This document shows positions 38,653 to 48,900 of a stretch of DNA of 64,000 nucleotides, piece after piece (the first letter of the stretch is position 1; each line of letters begins with the position of its first letter). Under the pieces are notes generated by a model. That model did not search any database. It saw only the letters and a program-made list of their open reading frames with translations, and was not told the origin of the DNA. This stretch comes from Cyanobium sp. AMD-g (lineage in GTDB: Bacteria; Cyanobacteriota; Cyanobacteriia; PCC-6307; Cyanobiaceae), in NCBI RefSeq assembly GCF_024346395.1, contig NZ_JAGQCW010000001.1, forward strand, positions 62,001 through 126,000. The letters are read 5' to 3'. Both the position numbers and the translations under genes were made by a program.

Positions 38653-39744
38653 ATGGTGCCTCCCACCACCCAAGCCCCCACCGCCCCCCGGGTGGGCACA
38701 CCGGATGCCCCGGCCATCAAGGACCCGGTGAAGGACACGATCCTCACCCCGCGCTTCTACACCACGGATTTCGACGCCATGGCGGCGATGGATCTGCGGC
38801 CCAACGAAGTGGAACTAGAGGCCATCTGCGAGGAGTTCCGCAAGGACTACAACCGCCACCACTTCGTCCGCGACGGCCAGTTCGAAGGTGCCGCCGACAA
38901 GCTCGATCCGGAAACCCGCCGGGTGTTTGTCGAGTTCCTCGAGCAGAGCTGCACCTCGGAGTTCTCCGGTTTCCTGCTCTACAAGGAACTCAGCCGCCGC
39001 ATCAAGGAGCGCAACCCGCTGCTGGCCGAGTGCTTCGCCCACATGGCCCGCGATGAGGCCCGCCACGCCGGCTTCCTCAACAAGGCCATGGCGGATTTCG
39101 GCCTCCAGCTCGACCTGGGCTTCCTGACGGCCAGCAAGGCCTACACCCACTTCCAGCCCAAGTTCATCTTCTACGCCACCTATCTCTCCGAGAAGATCGG
39201 CTACTGGCGCTACATCGCCATCTACCGCCATCTCGAGCAGCATCCCGAAAGCAAGATCTTCCCGATCTTCAACTTCTTCGAGAACTGGTGCCAGGACGAG
39301 AACCGTCACGGCGATTTCTTTGATGCCCTGATGAAGGCCCAACCGGATACGGTGCGTGGCTTCACAGCCCGCCTCTGGTGCCGCTTCTTCCTGCTGGCCG
39401 TGTTCGCCACCATGTACGTGCGTGACGTGGCCCGCAAGGAGTTCTACGAGGCCCTCGGGCTCGATGCCCGCACCTACGACAAGTACGTGATCGCCAAGAC
39501 CAACGAAACCTCCGCCCGGGTGTTCCCCGTGGTGCTCAACGTCGAGCACCCTGAGTTCTACGAGCGGCTGGAGAAGCTGGTGCAGAACAACGCGGCCCTT
39601 GATCGGGCAGAGCGTTCCGGCGCCCCGGCACCGGTGCGTGCCCTGCGCAAACTGCCCCACTGGGTCGGCAACGGAGTCCAGATGGCACGCCTTTTCCTGA
39701 TGGCACCGATTCGCAGCGAGCGCTTCCAGCCCGCCGTGCGCTGA
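38653..39744 (+). CDS. acsF: Mg-protoporphyrin IX monomethyl ester oxidative cyclase
   Basis: 363 residues. Aerobic diiron cyclase (AcsF/CHL27) that forms the fifth ring of chlorophyll. The diiron ligands lie in the ferritin-like four-helix core: [36 protein letters not shown] (the EARH pair), and [15 protein letters not shown] (DENRH). Full length and strongly conserved. The N-terminal 25 residues are Pro/Thr-rich. Essential for chlorophyll synthesis in oxygen-evolving cells. Confidence 0.98.
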   Translation: MVPPTTQAPTAPRVGTPDAPAIKDPVKDTILTPRFYTTDFDAMAAMDLRPNEVELEAICEEFRKDYNRHHFVRDGQFEGAADKLDPETRRVFVEFLEQSCTSEFSGFLLYKELSRRIKERNPLLAECFAHMARDEARHAGFLNKAMADFGLQLDLGFLTASKAYTHFQPKFIFYATYLSEKIGYWRYIAIYRHLEQHPESKIFPIFNFFENWCQDENRHGDFFDALMKAQPDTVRGFTARLWCRFFLLAVFATMYVRDVARKEFYEALGLDARTYDKYVIAKTNETSARVFPVVLNVEHPEFYERLEKLVQNNAALDRAERSGAPAPVRALRKLPHWVGNGVQMARLFLMAPIRSERFQPAVR

Positions 39745-39783
39745 GGCGACCCGCCAGAATCGGCCCAGTTCTTCTTTCGCCGC

Positions 39784-41244
39784 TTGGTCGTCTCTCCTCC
39801 CACCGGCGCCCTTGCCGCCACCGAGCGCTCCGCCTCTCCGGCGGCCCTCGGTGATCCGACCTGGCGGTCTGTCCTGGAACCTCTGTTGGCCGGTGGCCGC
39901 TCGGCGGGTGCCGACCTTGTCGAGGTGTTTCTGGAGCGCTCCGACCACCTCGGCCTGCTTGCCGAGCAGGACAGCATCACCAGCGTCAGTCCTGCCTTCG
40001 GCGCCGGCGCCGGACTGCGGGTGTTCCTGGGGGATCGCGACGGCTTCGTGTCCACCAACGATTTGAGCGCCGCCGGCCTGCGGGCCGCCCTGGAGCAGGC
40101 CCTCGGCATGCTGGGGCTGGTGTTGCCGGTGCAGACCGGCGGCCGTTTCGATGGCCTGCCTGAGCTACGGGATTTCGCCTCCACCAAAGAGGGTTGGCTG
40201 CACGCCTGCCCGTCCCTGGCCGAAGCCACGGGCCGGCTGCTGGAGGGCACCGACCGCTTGCAGGCCCATGGCCAGCACCTGCAGGTGCGCCGCGGCAGCT
40301 ACGCCCGCGACTGGCAGGAAGTGCTGGTCGCCGCCAGTGATGGCACCTACGCCCGCGATGTACGCCTGCACCAGTCGGTGGGTCTCAATGTGCTGGCGGC
40401 CGACGGCGACCACCGGGCCAGCCTGGGGAGGCGCTACGGCACGTCCGACAGCCCCGACGACCTGCGCCACTGGGATGCCGAAGCCGCCGCCGTTGATGTC
40501 TGCAGCAGCGCCGGCACCATGCTCTACGCCGATTATGTCGAGGCCGGCCAGTTTCCCGTCGTGCTGGCCAACCGCTTCGGCGGTGTGATCTTCCATGAGG
40601 CCTGCGGCCACCTGCTGGAGACCACCCAGGTGGAGCGGGCCACCACCCCCTTCGCTGAGATGGTCGGCCAGCCCATTGCCCACCCTTCCCTCACCGCCAT
40701 CGATGAGGGCCTCACCGCCGGCGCCTTCGGGTCCCTGGCGATGGATGACGAGGGCATGGAGCCCCAGCGCACGGTGCTGATCGAGAACGGCATCCTGCAG
40801 CGTTTCCTCAGCGACCGGGCCGGGGAACGCCGCACCGGCCATCCCCGCACCGGCAGCGGCCGGCGCCAGAGCCACGCCTTCGCCGCCGCCAGCCGCATGC
40901 GCAATACGTTCATCGCCGCCGGCCCCCACAGGCCGGAGGATCTGATCGCCTCCGTCGACAAGGGGCTGTACTGCAAGTCGATGGGCGGCGGCAGTGTCGG
41001 GCCCACCGGCCAGTTCAACTTCGCCGTGGAGGAGGGCTACCTGATCGAAAACGGAACCCTCACCAAGCCCGTGAAGGGGGCCACCCTGATCGGCGATGCC
41101 AAGGAGGTGATGCCCCGGATCTCCATGTGCGCCAACGACCTGGAGCTGGCCGCCGGCTTCTGCGGTTCGGTCAGCGGCAGCATCTTCGTCACCGTGGGCC
41201 AGCCCCACATCAAGGTCGACACCATCACCGTGGGGGGACGCTGA
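39784..41244 (+). CDS. tldD: Metalloprotease TldD
   Basis: 486 residues from a TTG. Zinc protease subunit, heterodimer partner of TldE; it degrades unfolded peptides and matures some peptides. The metal motif is [14 protein letters not shown], followed by the family C-terminus ([35 protein letters not shown] and [10 protein letters not shown]). The TTG was taken because it opens the N-terminal extension; a later start is possible. TldE follows 2 bases downstream. Confidence 0.95.
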   Translation: MVVSPPTGALAATERSASPAALGDPTWRSVLEPLLAGGRSAGADLVEVFLERSDHLGLLAEQDSITSVSPAFGAGAGLRVFLGDRDGFVSTNDLSAAGLRAALEQALGMLGLVLPVQTGGRFDGLPELRDFASTKEGWLHACPSLAEATGRLLEGTDRLQAHGQHLQVRRGSYARDWQEVLVAASDGTYARDVRLHQSVGLNVLAADGDHRASLGRRYGTSDSPDDLRHWDAEAAAVDVCSSAGTMLYADYVEAGQFPVVLANRFGGVIFHEACGHLLETTQVERATTPFAEMVGQPIAHPSLTAIDEGLTAGAFGSLAMDDEGMEPQRTVLIENGILQRFLSDRAGERRTGHPRTGSGRRQSHAFAAASRMRNTFIAAGPHRPEDLIASVDKGLYCKSMGGGSVGPTGQFNFAVEEGYLIENGTLTKPVKGATLIGDAKEVMPRISMCANDLELAAGFCGSVSGSIFVTVGQPHIKVDTITVGGR

Positions 41245-41246
41245 GC

Positions 41247-42644
41247 ATGGCGAACACCGAATCGCTCACCGCCAGCCTCGACGCCGAGGTGCTGCGCCAA
41301 CGGCTCGCCAGCCTGGCCCAGGCCGAGGGCGTCAGGCGCTGGGACCTGGGAGCCTCCTGCAGCACCGACACCTCCGTGCAGGTCGACCGGGGTGAGGCCA
41401 AACAGATGAAGGGCGCCCAGCGCAGTGCCATCACCCTGAGGGTCTGGAACGACGACGGTCTGGTGGGCATCACCAGCACCTCCGACCTCTCCGATGCCGG
41501 CCTGGCCCGGGCCCTGGCCGGTGCCCGCGACGCCAGTGCCTACGGCAACGTCGATGAGATCCCCGACTTCTCCCCCCTGGCCACGGCCCCGCTGCCGGTG
41601 CTGGAGCAGCCCCTCAGCACCCCACTGAGCATCCTCACCCTGCTCGACACCCTCAAGGACGCCGAGCGCGACCTGCTCGGCCGCCATCCGGCCATCGGCA
41701 CAGTCCCTTACAACGGCCTGGCCCAGCGCAGCAGCGACCGGCTCTACATCAACAGCGACGGTGCCTGCCGCCAGCAGCGGCTCAGCACCGCCTCCCTCTA
41801 CCTCTATGCCCGAGCCGAAGAGGCGGGCCGCAAACCCCGCAGCAGCGGTGCGGTGCGGCTGGCCTACGGCGCCGCCGACCTGGACGTGGCCGGCTGCGTG
41901 CAGGAGGCGGCGGAGCGCACCATTGCCCACCTTGATTACGCCCCGATCGCCACCGGCCGCTACACCTGCGTGTTCAGTCCGGAGGCGTTTCTCGATCTGA
42001 TCGGCGCCTTCAGCAGCCTGTTCAACGCCCGTGCGGTGCTGGATGGTGTCAGCCTCAGCCGGCGCGAGTCCCTCGGTGAGCAGCTGGCCGTCCCCTTCTT
42101 CTCCCTGCACGACAACGGCCTGCACCCAGCCAACGTGGGTGCGGCCGCCTTCGACGGGGAAGGCACCCCCACCCGTCGCCTGTCGCTGCTGGAGGGGGGG
42201 GTGCTGCGCCATTTCCTCCACTCGGAGGCCACGGCCCGTGCCTTCGGGGTGTCCCCCACCGGCCATGCGGGCCTGGGGGCCAAGGTCTCGGTGGGCCCGG
42301 ATTGGTTCGAGATCGGCCCCACCCCCGGCAGCAGCGGCGGTGCCCCCGGCCTGGATCGCTTCGCGGCCGGTGCCAGTGGCGATCAGCGCGGCCTGGTGGT
42401 GATCGATTCACTCTCGGCCCTCCATGCCGGCGTCAAGGCCAGCCAGGGCTCCTTCTCCCTCCCCTTCGACGGCTGGCTGGTGCAGGACGGCGTCCCGCGC
42501 TCCATCGAGGCGGCCACCGTGGCCGGTGACATCCGCTCCCTGCTCAAGGCCATCCTCGGCTTCGAGGGTCCCGCCAAGGTGACACCCGATGGCCTTTGCC
42601 CCCACGTCTGGGTGGAGGGTCTCTCGATCACCGGCGACGCTTGA
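41247..42644 (+). CDS. tldE: Metalloprotease partner TldE/PmbA
   Basis: 465 residues. Non-catalytic partner of TldD with the same beta-sheet core but lacking the HExxxH motif. Markers: SAITLRVWNDDGLVGITSTSDLSD near the N-terminus, VFSPEAFLDLIGAFSSLFNA, PFFSLHDNGLHPANVGAAAFDGEG and SFSLPFDGWLVQDG. The start at 41247 follows the tldD stop by 2 bases; the stop overlaps the fmt TTG by 4 bases. Confidence 0.95.
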   Translation: MANTESLTASLDAEVLRQRLASLAQAEGVRRWDLGASCSTDTSVQVDRGEAKQMKGAQRSAITLRVWNDDGLVGITSTSDLSDAGLARALAGARDASAYGNVDEIPDFSPLATAPLPVLEQPLSTPLSILTLLDTLKDAERDLLGRHPAIGTVPYNGLAQRSSDRLYINSDGACRQQRLSTASLYLYARAEEAGRKPRSSGAVRLAYGAADLDVAGCVQEAAERTIAHLDYAPIATGRYTCVFSPEAFLDLIGAFSSLFNARAVLDGVSLSRRESLGEQLAVPFFSLHDNGLHPANVGAAAFDGEGTPTRRLSLLEGGVLRHFLHSEATARAFGVSPTGHAGLGAKVSVGPDWFEIGPTPGSSGGAPGLDRFAAGASGDQRGLVVIDSLSALHAGVKASQGSFSLPFDGWLVQDGVPRSIEAATVAGDIRSLLKAILGFEGPAKVTPDGLCPHVWVEGLSITGDA

Positions 42645-43672
42645 GGATCCTGTTCTGGGGCACCCCGGCCTACGCCGTGGCCAGCCTCGATGCGCTTCAG
42701 CAGGCCGGCCATGAGCTGGTGGGCGTGGTCAGTCAGCCGGACCGCCGCCGCGGCCGGGGCAAGTCCCTGGTGGCCTCGGCCGTCAAGCAGCGGGCCCTGG
42801 AGCTGGGCCTGCCGGTGTTCACCCCCGAGCGCATCCGCCGGGATCTGGCCTGCCAGCAGGAGTTGGCGGCCCTGGGGGCCGACGTCTCGGTGGTGGTGGC
42901 CTTCGGCCAGATCCTGCCGCCGGCCGTGCTGGCCCAGCCTCCCTTGGGCTGCTGGAACGGCCATGGCTCGCTGCTGCCCCGCTGGCGGGGCGCCGCGCCG
43001 ATTCAATGGGCCCTGCTGGAGGGGGACAGCGAAACCGGCGTCGGCATCATGGCCATGGAAGAGGGCCTCGACACCGGCCCGGTGCTGCTGGAGCGGCGCT
43101 TGCCCATCCCCCTGCTTCAGAACGCCGGCCAGCTGGGGGAGCGGCTGGCCCAGCTCACCGCCGAGCTGCTCCTTGAGGCCCTGCCGCGCATTGAGGCGGC
43201 GGGCCCCGGAGCAGAGGCGGAACGCCTTGCCCGTCTCGGGGTGCGGCCCCAGACCGGCGTCACCAGCCATGCCCGTCAGCTCAGCAAGGAGGACACCCTG
43301 GTGCTCTGGGAGGCCTCGGCCATGGCCATTCACCGCCGGGTGATGGCACTCCATCCCCAGGCGTCCTGCCCCTGGGGGGCCGAGCGGCTGAAGCTTCTCG
43401 CCACCGAACCCCTGGTCAGCCGCCTCGCCGACCAGCTCACGCCAGAGGGCGCGGCCCTGGCGGCCCGCTGGGGTGGGGAGGCCACCCCAGCGGTGGCCCC
43501 AGGCACCGTGCTCGAGCGGGTGGAGGGAGTGGGACTGGTGCTGGCCAGCGGCGGCTGCCCCGTGCTGCTGCGCCAGGCCCAGCTGCCGGGACGCCGGAGC
43601 AGCGAAGGGCAGGCCCTGATCCAGCAACTCGGGCTGGTTCCGGGTCAGCGCATCGGTGCAAATACCCCCTGA
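42641..43672 (+). CDS. fmt: Methionyl-tRNA formyltransferase
   Basis: 343 residues from a TTG overlapping the tldE stop (TTGA). It formylates initiator Met-tRNA with 10-formyl-tetrahydrofolate. Evidence: ILFWGTPAYAVASLDAL, SQPDRRRGRGK with the basic specificity loop, the catalytic NGHGSLLPRWRGAAPIQW, and METs MAMEEGLDTGPVLL with the conserved aspartate. The C-terminal tRNA-binding domain is present. Confidence 0.96.
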   Translation: MRILFWGTPAYAVASLDALQQAGHELVGVVSQPDRRRGRGKSLVASAVKQRALELGLPVFTPERIRRDLACQQELAALGADVSVVVAFGQILPPAVLAQPPLGCWNGHGSLLPRWRGAAPIQWALLEGDSETGVGIMAMEEGLDTGPVLLERRLPIPLLQNAGQLGERLAQLTAELLLEALPRIEAAGPGAEAERLARLGVRPQTGVTSHARQLSKEDTLVLWEASAMAIHRRVMALHPQASCPWGAERLKLLATEPLVSRLADQLTPEGAALAARWGGEATPAVAPGTVLERVEGVGLVLASGGCPVLLRQAQLPGRRSSEGQALIQQLGLVPGQRIGANTP

Positions 43673-43780
43673 AGCCCCGTTTCGGCAACAACTGTTGACG
43701 ATTTGTTCCCTTCGGTTCGTCTCAGTGTTGGACAGGTGCTGGAGGCGTTAGACCAAATCCAGTGATCGGATGCGGATGCC

Positions 43781-43978
43781 ATGGCCAGCGACCTTTCCTT
43801 CGTCAACAGCACCGGATCGGGATGCCAGATCTTTCGAGACCGGCTGGGGTGTTACGTGGTGAGCCACGTGCTCAGGCCTGGCCAGCGAACGGTCCGCCCG
43901 ACCCTGGCCGGCGCCTACGCGGCCTGCCAGGGATGGGAGCCCCGCTTCCAGGAGGAAACGGATGGTGGGGGTGGATGA
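43781..43978 (+). CDS. Small hypothetical protein
   Basis: 65 residues with a plausible small-domain pattern (CQIFRDRLGCYVVSHVLRPGQR, then AYAACQGWEPRF) and three cysteines. Not recognised. It stands alone between fmt and a convergent small gene; a caaca/tgttg inverted repeat lies 90 bases upstream. It may be a real picocyanobacterial small protein, but sequence evidence alone is modest. Confidence 0.5.
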   Translation: MASDLSFVNSTGSGCQIFRDRLGCYVVSHVLRPGQRTVRPTLAGAYAACQGWEPRFQEETDGGGG

Positions 43979-44015
43979 GACGGCTGTGAATGGCCCAGCG
44001 GCCCGAAGCACAGCT

Positions 44016-44225
44016 TCAGCCTGCGGTGCCGCTGCTGGAGGCGAGCTCTTCGGGCTGGCGACGGTGCAGTTCGTGCAGCCCTTCCAGCTGGTTGTGGACG
44101 GCCACCAACTGGTCACGGATGTGGCGGCTGTTGTCGATGCGTTCCAGGGCGAGGAGCATGCCTTCGATCTGGGCCTTGCAGTCGATCAGCACGCGGCACT
44201 GGGTGGATCCGGGTTCGTAGGGCAT
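44016..44225 (-). CDS. Small helical hypothetical protein
   Basis: 69 residues, almost entirely helix-forming, with heptad-like hydrophobic spacing (CKAQIEGMLLALERIDNSRHI, DQLVAVHNQLEGLHEL). Probably a small coiled-coil protein. Unknown function. It lies upstream of the DEAD-box helicase gene in the opposite order on the same strand (the helicase begins further downstream in the window), separated by 78 bases from its 3' end. Confidence 0.55.
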   Translation of the reverse strand: MPYEPGSTQCRVLIDCKAQIEGMLLALERIDNSRHIRDQLVAVHNQLEGLHELHRRQPEELASSSGTAG

Positions 44226-44303
44226 GTCGGGAAGAGGCTGATCCTCAGTTCAACGTAGGGCGGCCGTCAGGGTTGTCACAACCATTGCCATTCCCCGGGC
44301 CGC

Positions 44304-45560
44304 TCAGCGGGAGCCGGTGCGGCGCCGACCCCGCTCGTGGCCCTGGCCCTGGCGGGGCCCCTGGCTCCGGCGGCCCCGGCCGCCGCTGAGATCCAGCGGC
44401 GGGGCGGACAGCACGGTGGGCTCGAAGCCCGACACCTCCTGGCGGGGCAGGGGGGAGCCGACGAGGCGCTCGATGGCCCGCAGCAGCTCATGCTCTTCGG
44501 CCGCCACCAGGGAGATGGCATGGCCGTTCTGACCTGCCCGGCCGGTGCGGCCGATGCGGTGCACATAGTCCTCAGCCACGTTGGGCAGGTCGAGGTTGAC
44601 CACGTGGGGCAGTTGGTGGATGTCGATGCCGCGGGCGGCGATGTCGGTGGCCACCAGAACCCGCACCTCGCCGCTCTTGAACTCCGCCAACGCCCGGGTG
44701 CGGGCCCCCTGGCTCTTGTTGCCGTGGATCGCCGCCGCCCCCAGTCCCTCCTTCTCAAGCCGCTCCGCCAGCCGGTTGGCGCCGTGCTTCGTGCGGGAGA
44801 AGACCAGCACCTGGCGCCAGTCGTTGCTGCGGATCAGATGGCTGAGCAGATCCCCCTTGCGGTCCATGTCGCAGGGATGGATCACCTGGTCGACCAGGGG
44901 GGTGGCCTGGTTCTCCGGGCTGGCCTGCAGCTGCACCGGCTGGTGCAGCAGGCCGGTCGCCAGGCGGCGGATCTCGCTGGAGAAGGTGGCGGAGAACAGC
45001 AGGTTCTGGCGTTTCGCCGGCATCAGGGACAGGATCCGGCGGATGTCGCGGATGAAGCCCATGTCGAGCATGCGGTCGGCCTCGTCCAGCACCAGGATCT
45101 CCACCCGGTCGAGCCGCAGGGCGTTCTGCTGGTGCAGGTCCATGAGGCGGCCGGGGGTGGCCACCAGCACGTCGGCGCCCTTGCGCAGCCGCTGCATCTG
45201 GGGGTTGGCACTCACGCCGCCGAAGACGACATCGGAGCGCAGATCCAGGTAGCGGCCATAGGCGGTGACGCTTTCGGCCACCTGGGCCGCCAGCTCCCGG
45301 GTGGGGGTCAGCACCAGGGCGCGCACCACACCGGCACGGGCGTGGGGGCCGTGGCGCAGCCGCTCCAGCATGGGCAGGGTGAAACCGGCCGTCTTGCCGG
45401 TGCCCGTCTGGGCGGCGGCCATGACGTCGTGGCCCGCCAGCACCGCCGGGATGCACTGCAGCTGGATCGGGGATGGGCTGCTGTAGCCCTTGGCGGCCAC
45501 GGCCTTGAGGATCGGCTCGGATAACCCGAGGACAGCAAAATCAGTCGCCAGGCCAGCCAC
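44304..45560 (-). CDS. DEAD-box RNA helicase (RhlE/DeaD-like)
   Basis: About 418 residues from the GTG at 45560. Q-motif region [26 protein letters not shown], motif [10 protein letters not shown], motif Ia PTRELAAQ, motif II DEAD, motif III SAT, motifs IV-VI including [11 protein letters not shown] and [10 protein letters not shown]. The C-terminal tail is Arg/Gly-rich ([19 protein letters not shown]) and would bind RNA. It unwinds RNA, typically needed in the cold. The reading frame stays open upstream for another 50-60 Pro/Ser-rich residues without a clear ATG, so the N-terminus may be longer. Confidence 0.93.
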   Translation of the reverse strand: MAGLATDFAVLGLSEPILKAVAAKGYSSPSPIQLQCIPAVLAGHDVMAAAQTGTGKTAGFTLPMLERLRHGPHARAGVVRALVLTPTRELAAQVAESVTAYGRYLDLRSDVVFGGVSANPQMQRLRKGADVLVATPGRLMDLHQQNALRLDRVEILVLDEADRMLDMGFIRDIRRILSLMPAKRQNLLFSATFSSEIRRLATGLLHQPVQLQASPENQATPLVDQVIHPCDMDRKGDLLSHLIRSNDWRQVLVFSRTKHGANRLAERLEKEGLGAAAIHGNKSQGARTRALAEFKSGEVRVLVATDIAARGIDIHQLPHVVNLDLPNVAEDYVHRIGRTGRAGQNGHAISLVAAEEHELLRAIERLVGSPLPRQEVSGFEPTVLSAPPLDLSGGRGRRSQGPRQGQGHERGRRRTGSR

Positions 45561-45739
45561 CGGCGGATTCAGGCCGGTGGCGGTGTGGCTCGGGGTGAGC
45601 GGTTCAGGGGCGGGGGCGGAACCGTTGCCGCTGGGTCGGCTGCGGATGACCTTGGCCTGGGGCCTGGAGGAAGGAGCGGTGATCGGGCGCGAAGACAGAG
45701 TTGGGCCCCAGCCTAGGACCGGCTGGAGGGGGGATCGCT

Positions 45740-46087
45740 TCAGCGGGGGCTGCGGTGGCTGCAGCGCTCGCAGGGGCCTTCGGGCAGCACCGCGCAGCGC
45801 AGCAGGGGGCTGCGGGCGTTGAAGCGGCAGTGGGGGTCGCCGATCACCCAGCGCCCGTCCCACCAGAGGGCATCGGCCGGTTGCTGCTGGGACTTCACCT
45901 GCAGCGCCACGGCCGTCAGTTCGTAGCGGCCCTGCCGCAGCCGGTAACGGTGGCGTCGCTGCAGCACCAGAAAGCTGCGATCACCCGTGATCAGCCAGCG
46001 GCCGGGATGGGGGACATCGCTGAGGTTCTCGATCTCGATGCTGGTGATCAGCTGGTCCGAGTCGATCTGGCGCAGTTCGATCCGCAT
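45740..46087 (-). CDS. DUF6464 family protein
   Basis: 115 residues. The cyanobacterial DUF6464 pattern is visible as [57 protein letters not shown]. Four cysteines in the second half (HCRF, RCAV, CERC) could bind a metal. Function unknown. ATG at 46087 was chosen because the family starts near there; further upstream residues are Arg/Pro-rich and unlike it. Confidence 0.85.
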   Translation of the reverse strand: MRIELRQIDSDQLITSIEIENLSDVPHPGRWLITGDRSFLVLQRRHRYRLRQGRYELTAVALQVKSQQQPADALWWDGRWVIGDPHCRFNARSPLLRCAVLPEGPCERCSHRSPR

Positions 46088-46101
46088 CGTTCCGGTCGCC
46101 C

Positions 46102-46887
46102 TCAGGCGTCGCCGCTGCCCTGCTCGGGCAGGGCAGCGGGGGCCGTGCGCAGGGAAAAGCCCCAGGCGAACAAGGCGGCCACCAGCAGCAGCAGGGCCCA
46201 TTCCGGCACCTCCACCGCCGGCAGCATCAGGCGCAGCAGCAGCCGCAGGCCCACCAGCCCCACCGCCAGATAGCCGGCGGTTTCCAGGTGGGGGAAGATC
46301 TCCAGCCAGCGCAGGAACAGTTCGGCCGTCAGCCGCAGGGCAATGATGCCGATCACCCCACCGGCCATCACCAGGGGAAGCCGGTCGGTGACCGCCACCG
46401 CCGCAGAGACACTGTCGAGGGAGAAGGCCAGATCGGTGAGGGCCAGGGTCGCCACGATCGACGCCAGGGAGGCGCCGTGGTGGTGATGGCCGGACTCGTG
46501 GGAGCTTGGGACCTGGGCGGAAAGGCTTGTCTTCACACCCTCGTCAACGTCGTCCTTGTCGTCGTCCTGGCCCAGCAAGTGGCGCCCGCAGAGCCAGAGC
46601 AGATAGGCCGAGGCTAGCAGTTGCAGCGGCCAGAAATTGAGCACGAAGCTGGCCAGGGCGATCAGGCCCAGCCGAAAGATCAGGGCCAGCACCAGGCCAA
46701 GGTTCAGGGCCTGGCGTTGCCGGGCCGGGTCATGCAGCCGCCGGGAGATGGCGGCCAGGGCGATGGCGTTGTCGGCGGAGAGCACCGCTTCGAGCCCCAC
46801 CAGCAGCGGCAACAGCAGCAGCACCTCGCCCCACTGGTCCGCCTGCTGCAGCAGGGGTGTGAGGCTCTCCACCGATTCCACTTCCAT
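46102..46887 (-). CDS. TerC-family membrane protein
   Basis: 261 residues, about seven membrane helices. The family motif LEAVLSADNAIALAAISRRL and its internal repeat LTDLAFSLDSVSAAVAVTD carry the paired membrane aspartates thought to bind cations. A His-rich central loop (SSHESGHHHHG) and an acidic stretch (DDDKDDVDEG) link the halves and may also bind metal. TerC proteins export Mn2+ or act on metal-loaded secreted proteins; in plants they are needed for thylakoid formation. Located 14 bases before the DUF6464 gene. Confidence 0.92.
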   Translation of the reverse strand: MEVESVESLTPLLQQADQWGEVLLLLPLLVGLEAVLSADNAIALAAISRRLHDPARQRQALNLGLVLALIFRLGLIALASFVLNFWPLQLLASAYLLWLCGRHLLGQDDDKDDVDEGVKTSLSAQVPSSHESGHHHHGASLASIVATLALTDLAFSLDSVSAAVAVTDRLPLVMAGGVIGIIALRLTAELFLRWLEIFPHLETAGYLAVGLVGLRLLLRLMLPAVEVPEWALLLLVAALFAWGFSLRTAPAALPEQGSGDA

Positions 46888-46962
46888 TCCTGGCGTTCGC
46901 TCGGCCCTGGCGCCTTCAAAGGAGCACTCTAGAAAGACTGCCGGCCCCGCCTGACCCCTCCC

Positions 46963-47724
46963 ATGCAAGTTCAGGTCCGACTGCTGCACTGCGACGCTGG
47001 GCGCCGCGTTGTGCTGGTCTCGGCCCGTGAAGGGGAGCGCTTCCTGGGCAGTGCCCTGGGGGAGGCGGGCGATGCCGAGGAAGCGGAGGACCGGGCCAGG
47101 ACGCGCCTGCTGGCCAGCCTCCAGGGCACGGGCACCCCGCACCCGCCGCGGCAGGCTGTGGCCCCGGCCCCGGCTTCAGCCCCAAAGCCGCTGTCACCGC
47201 CAGCAGCCGAGGCGCCGAAGCCCACACCGGCACCAACGCCGACTCCGGAGCCGCCGCCATCTCCTGAATCGCCGCCCACGCCGGTGAGCCAGGAGGAGGA
47301 CCCCCAGGATTGGAGCGCCGAACTGACTCACCTGGATCTGCAGATGCGGAGGCTGGGATGGGACAGGGACCGGGAAGCCATTTATCTGCAGCGTTCCTTT
47401 GGCCACCCCAGCCGCGACCGCATCACCATCTATGCCGACCTGATCGCCTATCTGCAGGCGATCGAGGCCCTTGAGCCCGGCTGCGATCCCGCCACGGTGG
47501 CCGTACCTTTGCGCCGGGCCGACCTGCTCGATCAGTGCAACCTGTTGCTGCAGCAGCTGGGCTGGGACGGTGCGATGGGTCGCAGTTTTCTCGAGAAGCA
47601 TCTGGGTGTGAGCAGCCGGCAGCAGCTCAAGGACACCGATCTGCTGCGTTTCAACATGCTTCTGGAGGAGGAAACCCTGCTGGGCAAGGCCGATGGGCCA
47701 GCGGACACTGGCCCTGCCGACTGA
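46963..47724 (+). CDS. Hypothetical protein with Pro-rich linker
   Basis: 253 residues. An N-terminal small domain (1-50, QVQVRLLHCDAGRRVVLVSAREG), a Pro/Ala/Glu-rich linker (about 52-108), and a C-terminal helical domain (about 115-240) with LDLQMRRLGWDRDREAIYLQ and LLQQLGWDGAMGRSFLEKHLGVSSRQQLKD. The last part contains a repeated LGW element at roughly 75-residue spacing, suggesting an internal duplication. Not recognised; divergent from TerC. Confidence 0.75.
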   Translation: MQVQVRLLHCDAGRRVVLVSAREGERFLGSALGEAGDAEEAEDRARTRLLASLQGTGTPHPPRQAVAPAPASAPKPLSPPAAEAPKPTPAPTPTPEPPPSPESPPTPVSQEEDPQDWSAELTHLDLQMRRLGWDRDREAIYLQRSFGHPSRDRITIYADLIAYLQAIEALEPGCDPATVAVPLRRADLLDQCNLLLQQLGWDGAMGRSFLEKHLGVSSRQQLKDTDLLRFNMLLEEETLLGKADGPADTGPAD

Positions 47725-47740
47725 CAGCCAGCCGCAGGCT

Positions 47741-48763
47741 TCAGGAGAGTTCCCCCACCTGCATGGACTCCCCGTCCACGCTGAGCTGGTGGAAATACGC
47801 CATGTCGGCAGGGAGTGCCCGTGAGGACGTCACCGTGGCCGCCAGGGCTGGGGGAACCGGGGCGTCGGCTTGCCGCCTCCTCTGGGCACGGGCTTCGAGA
47901 GCTTCCTCCGCCTGCAACTGCTGCTGCCTCTGCCTGACCTCGAAGCGCTGTTGACGCCGCCGAACCGTCCTGGCCCTGGTGAGATCCCAGTGCATCTGGG
48001 CCTCCCGTAGCAGCGAGAGATCGCAGGCCCGACGCTGGCTACCTGCCGCGAAGGCCAGGGCGTAGACCGCGGCAAGAAGGAACACCCGCAGTGTGCGCTG
48101 CATGATTGCCCAGACACTTGGATTCCAGGGCGAGTGAATCACATCCGATGAGCTCTTGATGGACTCTTGCAGTCGCTTGGAGAGCATCGATTTCAGCGCT
48201 GTCAGCGATTGGCGCTGCTCGGTCAACTGGAGCCCGGGTCCCTGCAGGGTCGCAAGTCTCTGCTGCAGGTCTTCAATCGAGGTGGCGCCATCAATGGCGC
48301 GCTGGAACTCCTGGGCGCGCTCGGCCGCCACCTGCATGGCGCTGCTCTGGCTGCGGGCCACCAGCCCATGGCCCTGAACGGCGGAAGCGATTTGCAGGGG
48401 GAACAGCAGCAGGAAGCCGATGACGGCCCCGACCGCCCATCGGGCGATGGCATCGCGGCGGGCCTGGACCTGGATGTCGTCAGGCGCCAGATAGGCCACC
48501 AGATGCACCAGACCCAGGCCCAACAGCGCGAGGGGGGCACTGTCGAGCAGGGCGCTGATCAGGGTGACAAGCCAGGCCGGTTGCAGGATCGCCGGCGGCA
48601 GAATCGTGTTCAGCAGCGTCACCCCATAGGTGACGAAAAGGGCCAGGGCGATCAGGGACAGAAAATCGGTGGTGTTGACGCGGCGCAGGCCGTGTCCCGG
48701 GTCATGCAGGTTCATCAGAGGGTGCCAGACCCAGCGGGATCCAATCGCCAACATTGTGCCCAT
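47741..48763 (-). CDS. HpsJ-like membrane protein with coiled coil
   Basis: 340 residues. Three N-terminal membrane helices (FLSLIALALFVTYGVTLLN; LISALLDSAPLALLGLGLVHL; AVGAVIGFLLLFPLQIAS), a helical segment (about 140-200, AAERAQEFQRAI, LQQRLATLQ), a further membrane helix (VFLLAAVYALAFAAG) and a basic Gln/Arg-rich tail. The plan matches HpsJ-like cyanobacterial proteins of exopolysaccharide/pilus secretion loci. Annotated by layout, so moderately sure. A start at 48715 is possible. It faces the secreted protein at 48991. Confidence 0.6.
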   Translation of the reverse strand: MGTMLAIGSRWVWHPLMNLHDPGHGLRRVNTTDFLSLIALALFVTYGVTLLNTILPPAILQPAWLVTLISALLDSAPLALLGLGLVHLVAYLAPDDIQVQARRDAIARWAVGAVIGFLLLFPLQIASAVQGHGLVARSQSSAMQVAAERAQEFQRAIDGATSIEDLQQRLATLQGPGLQLTEQRQSLTALKSMLSKRLQESIKSSSDVIHSPWNPSVWAIMQRTLRVFLLAAVYALAFAAGSQRRACDLSLLREAQMHWDLTRARTVRRRQQRFEVRQRQQQLQAEEALEARAQRRRQADAPVPPALAATVTSSRALPADMAYFHQLSVDGESMQVGELS

Positions 48764-48900
48764 GCTGAGGCCATGTCTGCAGAAACTCGTTGGCCTGCGG
48801 CTGCAACTTCTCTGACTTTTGGCCTCTGCGGTCCAAAGGTCAGTGGCGCAGGTGTCCCTGACAACATGGCAGGAAGTGTTAGATTGTGAAGGAGCAATTC

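Noticed and set aside
43690-43703. CAACAACTGTTG palindrome after fmt
   Set aside because: Does not match the cyanobacterial LexA or NtcA consensus; no support for an operator.
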